A DNA stretch of 64,000 nt from Microglena sp. YARC (GCA_022414725.1 CM039462.1:114688949-114752948); one strand, 5' to 3'; positions 49,151-58,830 are shown, counted from the first letter of the stretch. Notes: a model not told the origin generated them from the letters alone. A program made the numbers and translations.

Positions 49151-49828
49151 TGGGTAACCAATATTACTTATCCCGTGCATGAAATAATATGACGTCCCAT
49201 TCCAGTCTTGTGTAGATACCTTTTGATAATAATCATGTTGTAAAAAAGTAGCCAAGACATATTCAATATCACGTGACCCAACGAAGATATTTGTTGTTTG
49301 ATTTTCGGATTCATTGAGTTGGAATTGACTGGTGAAATTATCGAATTCAATTCTATCTGATACGTTGTCTTCTATTTCACTTTTTATAATGAGTGTTGGT
49401 TTTACAATTTCATATCCAACAGATACATTTTCTCTTAACAGCACCACAGCGTCTGCCCACTCAATAACAATTCTAATTTTGCCTTTAACAATACAGTCCT
49501 TAGTTCCTAGGATACCATGGAATTTATCAATCACGAACGGTACCTGATCTGTCTCTGCAACAATGTCGACTGCTTGATTATTCCCAAACATATTAGTTGA
49601 GGCTTGTGTTGAGTTGTGTACGTCCATCATCCTAGCCAAATGATTATACTCATTTATTGTTTGAATTAGGACATCATCAAAATAAACTGAAAGAGTGCTG
49701 ATCATACACCCAATCCCACGAGGCGCTACTCCTAGTGAATTCATTGTAAACATTATCTTCGCGCTGTTCAAATCCCAAATCCCTTCATTTATCTCGAATA
49801 CGATTGGCTTTTGGGGGAAAAAATAGTA
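49139..49828 (-). pseudogene. Major-capsid-like protein A, N-terminal jelly-roll fragment
   Basis: The frame is open from 49828 without an ATG and is cut at about 49147 by the retroelement. It reads like the first half of a double-jelly-roll capsid protein: 'ISTLSVYFDDV', 'INEYNHLARMM' (the 'I.EYN.L' motif), 'IDKFHGILG' and 'YEIVKPTLIIKSEIE'. Polinton-like virus capsid proteins have this order. Both ends are missing, so it is a remnant. It is a paralog of, not the continuation of, capsid-like gene B, since both have N-terminal jelly-roll signatures. Confidence 0.6.
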
Positions 49829-49909
49829 TCACCTATGGCCTGAAAACTGAACACCTTTGTAATGTGTTTTGGTACAGGGTTCATTTATATTATTGTTAGA
49901 TATGTTTTA

Positions 49910-49934
49910 TATTTGGTTAGCAAAGCTAACCAAA
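49910..49934. terminator. Hairpin of the GGTTAGC/GCTAACC family, copy 1
   Basis: ATTTGGTTAGC pairs perfectly with GCTAACCAAAT across AAA. It lies between the two capsid-like genes. See copies at 50037, 52546 and 52652. Confidence 0.7.
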
Positions 49935-50036
49935 TATGGATAGCCTAAAAGCCTACCAAGGCTTCGCCTTGATCATAAAACCCTAAAAACCAAACATAAC
50001 AATCCGAGTTTCTGGGTTCTCAGGTTTCTTAAAATT

Positions 50037-50065
50037 CTGTTTGGTTAGCAAAGCTAACAAAACAG
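50037..50065. terminator. Hairpin of the GGTTAGC/GCTAACC family, copy 2
   Basis: CTGTTTGGTTAGC and GCTAACAAAACAG form a 13-bp stem with one mismatch, directly after the TAA of capsid-like gene B (minus strand). Position at a 3' end suggests transcript ending or polyadenylation, as known for mimivirus gene-end hairpins. Confidence 0.75.
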
Positions 50066-51168
50066 TTACAATACAAGCTCGAGTTGTCTACCAGCGCCTA
50101 TCCTCAACATGGAACCACACTCAATGAAAACAAGGGCTGTTAGTGATTCGGAACCAGCTGCACCACCGATGCTCTGAGTGTCAAATGAACCTATGCTTGA
50201 ATTACCCCTGGTTTCCACGCCAGATAGGAAAGCATCGTTATGACAAAATTTACAGGACAATACAAAAAAGTTGTCACGCCATTTAGCATAAGTGTCACAA
50301 TAAGGATGGCTTCCCCCGTCTGCCGATTGTAATTGATTATATGATGACTGCGTTAGGGCAAAACACTGACCCGGATTCGCACGGAAATCAGGTGTGTATG
50401 TTCCATTCAGATTAAATTGAGCGCTTGCCATCCCAGTAGCTTTTCTTGTGAAGGTATTAGACGATTTTGTAACTGCATCCAATGCTCCTGATGGACTCTG
50501 TGCTACAAAAGTTCCCCATGCCCTATTAACCGATTGAGAAGATACACTAAATTTAGTTGATTGACTATAGGAAGTTGCAGCTGAACTGAAACTGAAGTAA
50601 TTGCGGAAGCTTAGCTCGTATACCCCTCCACTAGATAGGAATGCGTTATGCATTGCATCAAATATACCGTCATCAATGGAGATTGTGTCGACACTGAATG
50701 AAATATCTGATAGTGTGAAGGTTCTTCTCCGACTAGACAGTTTGCTCCGTCAAGTTGAATTCGTAGTCGGACCTGTCCTAATAGTTTAGTATCAAGGATA
50801 GATGTATGAAAGCTGTTTAGGGACAACCAGTTCGATATGGAATATGGTGCTTCAGCAGATGGACCAGCTGATGCGTCCCCTCCTCCGTGTACGATTTTCC
50901 TGCGATTATGAGCATCTTCGCCAAAACTCGTATCAGCAATGATATTCCACAGCTGATTGTAATTTGAGCAACCCGAAATAACCATACCATTCACTTCAGA
51001 ATCCACTCGGGAAATTATCGACTCTATGTTTCTTGCAAAACCGCCACCTTCTGTTTTTCCATTAAAATGCATAATCAAAGTATCACTATCGACCAAACAG
51101 TTACTCGGAGGTGCAACCAAGTACATCAAGCACTGGTTGGTATTTAGGCACTTCTCGGAGTCATACAT
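50066..51168 (-). pseudogene. Major-capsid-like protein B, frameshifted
   Basis: Two frames (51168 to about 50725 and about 50725 to 50066) join into 367 codons. The first half has 'FARNIESIISRVDSEVNGM', 'CSNYNQLWNIIAD' and 'SILDTKLLGQVRLRIQL', a capsid jelly-roll pattern. The second half has 'VYELSFRNYFSF' and 'TKFSVSSQSVNRAWGTF', also typical of double-jelly-roll proteins. A single-base shift near 50725 breaks it. It is shorter than usual (500 to 700 residues), so part of the 5' region may be missing where it meets the spike gene. A self-assembling icosahedral capsid role is inferred. Confidence 0.6.
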
Positions 51169-52583
51169 TTGGAATAGGAACCGGTCCCAATTCTAGAAAT
51201 CTTCTCACTGTTCAGTCTTTTGCTAAACGTTTATCGGATAGTTCACCTAATACAGATTATAATTTGATGATTTCGAATCTTGGAACTTCAACGGGACAAC
51301 ATGGAATGGCGTTTTCATGTGGATTAACAGCATTTGCGTCGACAGATACACCTGATACGGCAATTGTATCAGAAAGAGTTGCTCGAGAATATCAGGGTGG
51401 TAATTTACATTTTAAAACCAGAACAAGCTCAGCTATCGGGACCCTTGTGACTCGAATGACTATAGCCGATAATGGATCCGTCGGAATAGGTACTACAACA
51501 CCATCATATCTATTAGACGTTGATGGCACTATAAATGCTAATCAGATCTTGATAAACGGTGTAGCAGTAGGTACTGGTTCGACATCTTCTGGTTTTTCTG
51601 TAAATTACAACGATTTGACAAACAAACCAGCTGTAGTCAATACATGGGGAAATATTACGATCTCTGGAGATGTTATTAAAGGCACTGGTGATAGGGTTGA
51701 CATTCAAAGCGATGGTGATATCAAATTTACAACAGACTATAACAATAATGGGGGGTACTTGCAAAAACACAGCTGGTGGCATAGAAATGGAGCAACATTA
51801 GTACACCTTATGACGCTAAATGGTGATGCTCAATTAGGGATAGGTAAACAGAATCCGGCTTACCCATTGGATGTTCTTGGGAATGTTAATGCAACAGGGT
51901 TCCGCATCAATGGAACTTCTATTACAAATTGTAATGGTACCTGGGCATCTTTGACAGGGAAACCCACTTTATTTAATGGCAATTATAATTCATTAACTAA
52001 TCGTCCTGTAATCCCTGCTAGCTATTGGACAGCAGTCGAACCGGGTGTAATGTTCTCAGCCACGGGTAATAGATATGTAACGAGCTTGACACCGCTTATC
52101 GACCAAGAGTCATTTCCCAAATTGGAGTTTCACGATCAATGGTCTACTAGCAAATTGCGCATGACATTTCAAGGTACTAATAATCGAATAGAATTAGCTT
52201 TTGTAGATGATAATTTACCTACTAATGGTATTATCCCGTATGTATATATATCTACTACTGGCGCAATATCTGGGAACTCAGATCGTCGACTCAAAAATCA
52301 TATAGGATATATAGATACACAAGAATCATTAAATAAAATTAATCAATTAATACCCGTCAAATATACTTTTAAACACGCACCAAATAAAATCGAATATGGA
52401 ATGTATGCGCAAGACGTTCAAGACGTCTATCCTAATCTTGTCGAAGAAGATAGCAATGATCATTTAACATTAAATTATTCCGGACTTGTTCCACACTTCA
52501 TTGCAGCTGTCCAAAAAATGAGTGCTGAAGTGAAGGAATTAAAAGCTGTTTTGCTTGCTAAAGCTAACCAAACAGAAACTTAG
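51111..52583 (+). CDS. Spike protein with C-terminal S74 intramolecular chaperone
   Basis: The open frame gives up to 490 residues. Two 'GIGTTTPSYLLDVDG'/'GIGKQNPAYPLDVLG' units (near 125 and 245) are typical of phage tail-fibre beta regions. The C-terminal 100 residues form an S74 chaperone of endosialidase: 'SDRRLKNHIGYIDTQESL' with the Ser-Asp cleavage site, and 'YGMYAQDVQDVYPNLVEE'. Such domains guide trimerisation and then cut themselves off. The first in-frame ATG is at 51267, but protein-like sequence ('GIGTGPNSRNLLTVQSF') begins before it, so the true start is upstream or was lost in the rearrangement at about 51150, where it overlaps the divergent capsid gene. Host-receptor binding is inferred. 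Confidence 0.85.
   Translation: MQPSTSSTGWYLGTSRSHTFGIGTGPNSRNLLTVQSFAKRLSDSSPNTDYNLMISNLGTSTGQHGMAFSCGLTAFASTDTPDTAIVSERVAREYQGGNLHFKTRTSSAIGTLVTRMTIADNGSVGIGTTTPSYLLDVDGTINANQILINGVAVGTGSTSSGFSVNYNDLTNKPAVVNTWGNITISGDVIKGTGDRVDIQSDGDIKFTTDYNNNGGYLQKHSWWHRNGATLVHLMTLNGDAQLGIGKQNPAYPLDVLGNVNATGFRINGTSITNCNGTWASLTGKPTLFNGNYNSLTNRPVIPASYWTAVEPGVMFSATGNRYVTSLTPLIDQESFPKLEFHDQWSTSKLRMTFQGTNNRIELAFVDDNLPTNGIIPYVYISTTGAISGNSDRRLKNHIGYIDTQESLNKINQLIPVKYTFKHAPNKIEYGMYAQDVQDVYPNLVEEDSNDHLTLNYSGLVPHFIAAVQKMSAEVKELKAVLLAKANQTET
52546..52575. terminator. Hairpin of the GGTTAGC/GCTAACC family, copy 3
   Basis: CTGTTTTGCTTGC and GCTAACCAAACAG, separated by TAAA, form an imperfect stem. It overlaps the last codons of the spike gene (Ala-Asn-Gln-Thr) and precedes its TAG by five bases. 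Confidence 0.7.
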
Positions 52584-52651
52584 ACCACTCAGAAAAACTC
52601 GGAACTCAGAACCCAGAAAACAAAACAATTGGAACTCATAAAAACCGGAAC

Positions 52652-52681
52652 CTGTTTGGTTAGCTTCAGCTAGCAAAACAG
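52652..52681. terminator. Hairpin of the GGTTAGC/GCTAACC family, copy 4
   Basis: CTGTTTGGTTAGC and GCTAGCAAAACAG around TTCA, 70 bases after the spike gene and 40 bases before the next gene. Confidence 0.75.
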
Positions 52682-52721
52682 ACTTAAGAATCTTGAGCAT
52701 ATTATATACAAGTATAATAAG

Positions 52722-53009
52722 ATGAGCGACATCATCAAAGTTCACACTTATTCTAGTGAAATCCACAAGACGAAAATGAAAGAAGACCCTGAATATCGTG
52801 CTTATGTAAATAATCTCGCCAGACTCGCGACTGTAAAACGGTATCAAACAGATGAGGCATATCGTGAGAGGCAACAAGCATATACCAGGAACAGGTACCA
52901 AAATGATCCTGAATTTCGCGAAAAACGAAATGAACGCGCAAGACTATATCATTCAAAAAAAAAAAAAAAAAAAAAGGCGTTGTTATTGACAGAAATTGTC
53001 GGAGTATAG
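52722..53009 (+). CDS. Small basic Tyr/Arg-rich protein
   Basis: 95 residues from ATG 52722. Three similar units contain 'YRAYVNNLARLATVKRYQT', 'YRERQQAYTRNRYQ' and 'FREKRNERARLYHSKK', a basic helical pattern seen in DNA-binding viral proteins. A run of about 20 A at 52958 to 52977 encodes poly-Lys, so the last 20 codons are sensitive to length errors. Packaging or condensing DNA is a guess. Confidence 0.5.
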   Translation: MSDIIKVHTYSSEIHKTKMKEDPEYRAYVNNLARLATVKRYQTDEAYRERQQAYTRNRYQNDPEFREKRNERARLYHSKKKKKKKALLLTEIVGV

Positions 53010-53098
53010 TGTTAAGTAATAATGCACATTATTTTTTTGAGTATTTTAAGTAAGACGCTTAAGAGATTGTTCACATATTAATATATTACAGAATTATA

Positions 53099-55560
53099 AT
53101 GGCATCAAATACAACTTTGGCAAAATTTTACAAAAAGCATTTGGTAGCAGCAGGAGAAGCTCCACGCAGGATTACTAAAAAGTATGTGATCGAACAGGGT
53201 CACGAATCAGTAGAAGAGTTCTATAATGCTGTGGAATGGTACAAGAACTACATGGACGAAGAAGCAAAGAAGGCTAGGAGGGGAAAAAAGGCAGAATATG
53301 ATAAGGAACGCTACCAAAAAAACGCTCCCAAAAGGTTAGTCGAATTCGAGCTTTTCAATCAGGGCAGCAGCAGTTTGTATGTGTATAGATGTATTGCTAT
53401 CACAAACGCTTTTCGTCCTTTAAAGGATTTTTGTCCAGGCAAATTGTTGGTTTTGGGCTCAATTGTCCAAGACAAATTTACCAACAAAACTGAAGAGGGA
53501 GAGTATGTGTCTAGTATTTTAGCTGGGAACAACGAGTTTTTCACAGGATATGCAGAACTACTAGACAGACTTGACATTGACGACCCAAGTATAGCAGCTT
53601 TGTTAAGAAGAATCATATCACAGTCCCTGGCAATAAAAATCATCTCCAACGAACCTGTGAATAATACAGTTGATAGGCCCTTCTTGTACAGGTGCATCAG
53701 GGATAACATAAATGCTGTTTACACAGAATGTAAGTTCATACGTTTTGAGTGGGACAATGAAGGAGATAGCTTACAAACAAGTATAAAAAGGACCAGGAAT
53801 CGGAACTTACCCAACGGAGCATGTGCAATTGAAGCAATTCTGAATGGTTTTCAGCCAGTATTCGACTCCTACAACAAGAAATTGAAGTATCATAAACATA
53901 CACTCACATTTGAATCAATTTATTGGGATATATTCGAAAAAGAATATGACGGAGTGTCTGACATTGACATGACAGTCGAGGATTATTTGAAGTGGTTCAA
54001 GAAGAATGGTTTTGGAGCAGAAATATACGACAACGAAAACAGGGTAGTATGTAAATATGAGCCACCACCTGAGGAGCAAACAAAAACATACAGTATCCAG
54101 AAACTACGTGTCATATATTGGCATGAACATGTGCAGAACATAGACGAAGTGATGTCTTTTGCCAAGACAACTAAGAAGGACATGTACTCTTGTCCGTCAT
54201 CCAACTTTGTAGTGCCAAAAGTCAAAAAGGTTACTGCAGGCATGTATCACTTGGCAAACAAATACGAAGACATATTCCCAATTATTAAAGCTGGAATGGA
54301 AGCATCAAAAAAGGACATCAGAATCATCTACAACGGAGATATGAAAGAAGTTCTGTTAAACTTAGTTCAAAAAGAAGGATGTGACCCCAAGCCGATCATG
54401 CAAACTGGACATATTATTTCACGGTTAGAATTGAACCACATCGTGGCAAAGGACGACAAACCTATAGCCATCTCAGTTGAGAATGCATCTCAAGTGCAAG
54501 GGTTTTCAAAATATCCAATTCTAGACGTAGACACGTTTGTAGAATACAAGAACCTGAACTCAGAAGTGAAGGGATCGTTTCTAAGTAATAATTTTAAATC
54601 CGAAATGAGCATTGAAGGCAGTGAGGATTTCAAAACATGTTTAGATCGAGTACCAATGGGCAGGCTTGTTGACAAAGATCTGTCTACCATAGATCTTGAC
54701 GAGATTACAGCGCTTGATATCAATAAGCATTACTTTACTTGCTTATGGATGTTGGTTGATGGACCAGGGTTCCCAGTTACAAATTCATGGGATATATTCT
54801 ACACATACATAGATGATAAACCACTAAATGAAGCAAAATTCACGACTAAGAAACGAAAGGTTGTGGAATATGATGACCCGTTTCAAAACAACTTCACGCA
54901 AACAACACTTGATTCTCAGGGCGGAATAGTTAAAAGGAAACCGTTCAACAAAGGATACCTGTATCTCGTCAGAATAGATGAGGAACACCCCATTTACAAC
55001 CAGGATAAAATGCTCATTTATGGGTACGAAGTTGTGCAATTGAAATTCAAATACACAATATTGGCATATCTGCGAGTTGAGTGGAAGAAGTGTAGGTATC
55101 TAGCAACTATATTAAAACAGTGTTTGGGGGAGGGGAAGTACGGACACATCCCAAAAGATTTGTTAAAGGGAATCCCTAACGAACTGTCCCTTAAGGCCTT
55201 TTTGGAAAAAAACACAACACCAGCATTCAAAAATCTTCAAGAACAGATCTGATGCTGTAGCATATGCAAACATACACAAAGGAAATGTTATACCTATGGC
55301 AGACGACGTGTTTCTTGTAACCATCACACAGAAAACAGAGCTCATAAACGGATTTCTACCAATGAGGTATGCCCTCACGAATCTAGCAAGATTCCAGATC
55401 AATGACGCATATGAAAAGCTGAGCGTCGACAATCAAGTGCTTGCTGTAAAAACCGACTGCCTATATGCCATAATCAAAGACGGAAACTGTATCAAACAGC
55501 GAATTGGCCCATATTTTGGTCAATACAAGATATTGAAAGGATCTCTGCCTCCCAATAACG
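53099..55560 (+). CDS. Divergent family-B DNA polymerase, split by a frame shift
   Basis: The first frame (53099 to 55252) and the beginning of the next (from about 55210) read together as a polymerase. 'LPNGACAIEAILNGF' near residue 240 resembles a conserved viral segment. Motif A is 'ITALDINKHYFTCLW' near residue 540. Motif C is 'AVKTDCLYAI' at about 55445 to 55475 in the second frame, preceded by 'NGFLPMRYALTNLARFQIND'. The switch falls at the run of seven A at 55206 to 55212. The enzyme would copy the element's own DNA. It ends by running into the helicase, so polymerase and helicase may be one chain. A typical motif B (KxxxNxxYG) is not recognisable. Assignment is by motif only. Confidence 0.55.
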
Positions 55561-57071
55561 AGATTGTACAATACAAAACAAAACAAATCATAACATACCC
55601 AGAGCAAGATATTCGTATTGTTGACAAGGTTTTACCAAAAACAATCATTGATGGGTTTGCCGGTTGTGGAAAATCCTATGCTGCTCAAGACTATGTCTAT
55701 AAACCTTTGGGGAAAAATAAGAAACAACGTTTTGAGGATAAGGAAATATTGGTGGTATGCCCATATAACTCCCAGGTTAACAATGTGCTAACGAAAAGCA
55801 GGGAAGACGGACATGATATCCAAGCATGCACATTTCACAATCTTATTGGCCTCAATTTCGAAGGAGAGTCTGGGAAGAACAACGCATTTTCACTAGATGA
55901 CATTAAAGCCATCATATTCGAGAAAGTAATGTTGATGACCAGGAGACATATGAATGAAATGAACAAGTTCATGCACAAACACCCACATATGTGTGTCATA
56001 GCCAATGGGGATTCACACCAACTGGAATCGATTGATGATGATGCTACAATTGAGATGAAATGTGACTATGTGCAAAAAATATTCGATAATAAATATACAT
56101 TAACAGTCAACCATAGACTGAAAACACAACAAGACAGAGATGATATGCTCCTCATCCAAGACGACCTATTTGATGAAACCAAAGATTTACAAGAAACCAT
56201 CAGAAAATGGTTCGGGGATAGAATAATTTCCTCGTTAGAAGATGTTAGTAAGCTAAAAATAAAAAGAGCAATCAGCTATCTTGTGTACAGCTCAAAGGTT
56301 TTGAACACTTTTATAGACGATCGCCTGGACAAAAGTAAAAAGCGGAAGGCAGCACAATGCTATACGCTGGCGGATGGCAAAACATACCACTTCGGCCAAG
56401 AGCTAGTTTGCAAAACCAATATCACAAAGAAACATTTAGTCGATAAAAATGGTAAACACATTTCAGAATCGTTAGTTTTTGGAGAGTTAGTATATGTGAA
56501 GTTACGTCCGAATATGAGATACAAAATCATTGGACAGACCAAAAAGGAATTCAAACTGCAGGACATTTCAGATGAAAATCTTATAGTAAGTTTATCACAC
56601 GACATGATCTGCAAATGGTTCGAGCTAAGTCACTGTAATACGTGTCACAGCGAACAAGGGTCTTGCATTTCAGAGAAGTTTGTCATAACAGATCTGCTAA
56701 CAATCACGGATAGGAGATGGGTATACTCAGCTGTTTCCAGGTGCAGCAAGCTATCTGACGTATATTTTCTGCAGATGGACTTGACAGACCTGAGGTTAGA
56801 CGAGTACTTCAAAGACAAAATACAGGATTACAAAAAACAAGACAGGTCAAAGAAACGTGATTATGACTACATGTTAGAGGAGTATGTAGACGTGGAATGG
56901 TGCAAGGAGCAATACATCAAAAACAATGTATGTATTGGATGTCAAGGACACATGAAGGTGGAGAAGAGTAGCAAAATTCAATGTACTGTTGACAGAATAG
57001 ATAACGGATTCGCACACTTCAAGTGGAATTGCAGATTAATGTGCAATAAGTGCAATACCGGTAAAAAATAA
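55296..57071 (+). CDS. SF1 helicase with C-terminal HNH-like motif, joined to the polymerase
   Basis: 591 residues from ATG 55296. Residues 1 to 80 belong to the polymerase palm. The helicase shows Walker A 'IIDGFAGCGKSYAAQ' near 120, motif III 'IANGDSHQLESIDD' near 235 and motif VI 'VYSAVSRCSKLSDVYFLQM' near 475. It is nearest to the RecD/Pif1 branch of SF1. The last 60 residues hold 'NVCIGCQGHM', 'CTVDRIDNGFAHFKWN' and 'LMCNKCNTGKK', an HNH-type zinc nuclease pattern (D-R-x-D-N, H, N, CxxC). The gene ends with TAA, 27 bases before the integrase. Confidence 0.8.
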   Translation: MADDVFLVTITQKTELINGFLPMRYALTNLARFQINDAYEKLSVDNQVLAVKTDCLYAIIKDGNCIKQRIGPYFGQYKILKGSLPPNNEIVQYKTKQIITYPEQDIRIVDKVLPKTIIDGFAGCGKSYAAQDYVYKPLGKNKKQRFEDKEILVVCPYNSQVNNVLTKSREDGHDIQACTFHNLIGLNFEGESGKNNAFSLDDIKAIIFEKVMLMTRRHMNEMNKFMHKHPHMCVIANGDSHQLESIDDDATIEMKCDYVQKIFDNKYTLTVNHRLKTQQDRDDMLLIQDDLFDETKDLQETIRKWFGDRIISSLEDVSKLKIKRAISYLVYSSKVLNTFIDDRLDKSKKRKAAQCYTLADGKTYHFGQELVCKTNITKKHLVDKNGKHISESLVFGELVYVKLRPNMRYKIIGQTKKEFKLQDISDENLIVSLSHDMICKWFELSHCNTCHSEQGSCISEKFVITDLLTITDRRWVYSAVSRCSKLSDVYFLQMDLTDLRLDEYFKDKIQDYKKQDRSKKRDYDYMLEEYVDVEWCKEQYIKNNVCIGCQGHMKVEKSSKIQCTVDRIDNGFAHFKWNCRLMCNKCNTGKK

Positions 57072-57097
57072 ATTTAACGTCCTAATATAAATATAGG

Positions 57098-58174
57098 ATG
57101 ACGAATCTTGAATCAATTTTAAACAATAACCCGAATCTAAAATTGCTGTCCAAGGCAAAGCTATTTACAAGGCTAAAAGATGACGGGATTACCAAACGAG
57201 ATATTGAAGATTACTTCAATCCACGAGAACTCACACAAATATATCAGAAACCACAAAATACCAAATTCAAATTCAAAATAACCGCCCCTCCAAGATCTTT
57301 CCAAATCGATGTAGCAATTATGCCATTGTCGAGCAAGAGGATAAATAATAACATAAACCAAATTCTTATGTGCATAGACATCATTTCTAGAAAGGCTTAT
57401 TGTTACCCACTGAAAAGCGGTAAGATGGATGACATTTTAGATGCCTATCAGGAATTTATAGGCGATGTAGACGAAGATATCAACAGTGTACCAGGAGATA
57501 ATTTTTTTGCATCTTCAATATTTGAGTCTTTCAATAAAGAACTAAATATAAGGATTTTTACAGACGTTGCAAAAGAAGACCACATTACTCCGATGGGGAA
57601 CAAGCTGGGAATCGTTGACCGCTTTACCAGGACTCTGAAAGGTTTGATAAATAAACACTCACTGGAGAACAAGACTAAAAAATGGGTAGATGCACTTGGT
57701 GATATTGTTGAGCTTTACAACAATACAGCCCATTCTGGGTTGAAAGATGCAACCCCAGAAGAAGTGTATGATGATTATGACTACAGCCAAAAGCTGTATG
57801 AAGCTCAGTCAAAAAAGAATGAAAAGATGAATGACAAAGTGACCTTGAAAGTAGGGGACAGAGTGCGTGTAATGTTACAGAAGCAGACTTTTGAAAAGGA
57901 GAAAGCCACGTTTTCCACAGAGATTTACACCATTGAAGAACATATAGGATACAGATTCAAGCTCAAAGGAGTCAAACGTCTATACAGACCAAGCGAAATG
58001 AACATTGTTACAAATGTGAAAGACAGATTAGAGCCAGAAAAAGAAGACAATCAAATCAGAAGGATGCAAAGATCAAAGGCATTTAATTCCTATGACGAGA
58101 TTGTTACTGCTATTGATAAGAAGGACGAACCAAAAGCAAAAAGAACAGTGCGAAAGCCCAAACGTTATGATTGA
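57098..58174 (+). CDS. Maverick-type retroviral-like (rve) integrase
   Basis: 358 residues from ATG 57098. The first 65 residues include 'LFTRLKDDGITKRDIEDYF', usual before the core in Polinton integrases. Core Asp residues are in 'SFQIDVAIMP' and 'SVPGDNFFASSIFESF'. The third position lies in 'LGIVDRFTRTLKGLINK', where most relatives have Glu and this protein has Asp. A 'NNTAHSGLKDATPEEVY' segment follows and then an SH3/chromo-like end ('VGDRVRVM'). The enzyme inserts the element's DNA into the host genome. It ends with TGA and is the last gene on the right side. Confidence 0.88.
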   Translation: MTNLESILNNNPNLKLLSKAKLFTRLKDDGITKRDIEDYFNPRELTQIYQKPQNTKFKFKITAPPRSFQIDVAIMPLSSKRINNNINQILMCIDIISRKAYCYPLKSGKMDDILDAYQEFIGDVDEDINSVPGDNFFASSIFESFNKELNIRIFTDVAKEDHITPMGNKLGIVDRFTRTLKGLINKHSLENKTKKWVDALGDIVELYNNTAHSGLKDATPEEVYDDYDYSQKLYEAQSKKNEKMNDKVTLKVGDRVRVMLQKQTFEKEKATFSTEIYTIEEHIGYRFKLKGVKRLYRPSEMNIVTNVKDRLEPEKEDNQIRRMQRSKAFNSYDEIVTAIDKKDEPKAKRTVRKPKRYD

Positions 58175-58436
58175 TTATTTATCCGGCTACTATTTTTTCT
58201 TATCCATTCGCCTGAAGGGCTCATACGCAAAGCGTGTGTCGCGTCAGCTCCCGAATCTTAGGCGAATTGTTGGTACTGCATGATCATTTGAGAGAATATC
58301 GACAGAACGCCCACAAAAACAAATAGCCCGGGCCATCGCTAGACAGTCGCGGTATTTACCTACCCTTCTTTGGCATTTTTCGGAATTTTCTATATACTCG
58401 GGAAAGATGCCGTCGTGCCGTTTGTGCCATACTTAC
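58175..58436. other. Provirus right border and host intron
   Basis: After the integrase, ATTCGCCT at 58206 and its inverse AGGCGAAT at 58260 bound about 60 bases. Then comes mixed sequence up to ACTTAC at 58431 to 58436, the inverse of a consensus 5' splice site GTAAGT. The junction of viral and host DNA must lie in this stretch, but no terminal repeat of the provirus can be matched to its left side. Confidence 0.45.
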
Positions 58437-58830
58437 TGATGAACGGCAAAGGGGTTGGGTTCGCTTGGGTTCGCTTGGGATGGTTTTGGTTGGTTGGTTG
58501 GTTGGTTGGTTGGTTGGCTGGCGGGCCGCGGTCCAGAGTCCAGACCGTGCCGTGTGGTAGGCGATGGTGAAGGAACCCCCTCTCGATGCCGTTCTCGTAG
58601 CCGCGTATCTTGCAGATGACCGCGTGATGGATGGTAATGTATGCCATGTCGGAGACGATCGGCAAGGGGCGTGGGTTGGGTTGGGTCGGGTGAGTTGGTT
58701 GAGGTTGGTTTGGGTTGGCGGACCTGGCGGTCGAGGAAGGCGATGGTGAAGAAATGGGTGGCAAGGGCCTCGTCGGAGGTGAAAGGCAATTGGTTTGGTT
58801 TGGTTGGTTTGGTTTGGTTTGGATGAAGCT
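58437..58830 (-). pseudogene. Host cyclase exons with simple-repeat introns
   Basis: On the minus strand, 'IHHAVICKIRGYENG' and, in a neighbouring frame, 'GGSFTIAYHTARSG' resemble the class III cyclase segment after the first metal-binding Asp (HHxVxxxxxxxxGYExxTEGDSFxxAFxT). A second similar piece, 'EALATHFFTIAFLDRQ', lies at about 58740 to 58780. They are separated by (GGTT)n-derived sequence. The exon ends at 58437 with GTAAGT. Frame irregularities mean decay or sequence error. Confidence 0.5.
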
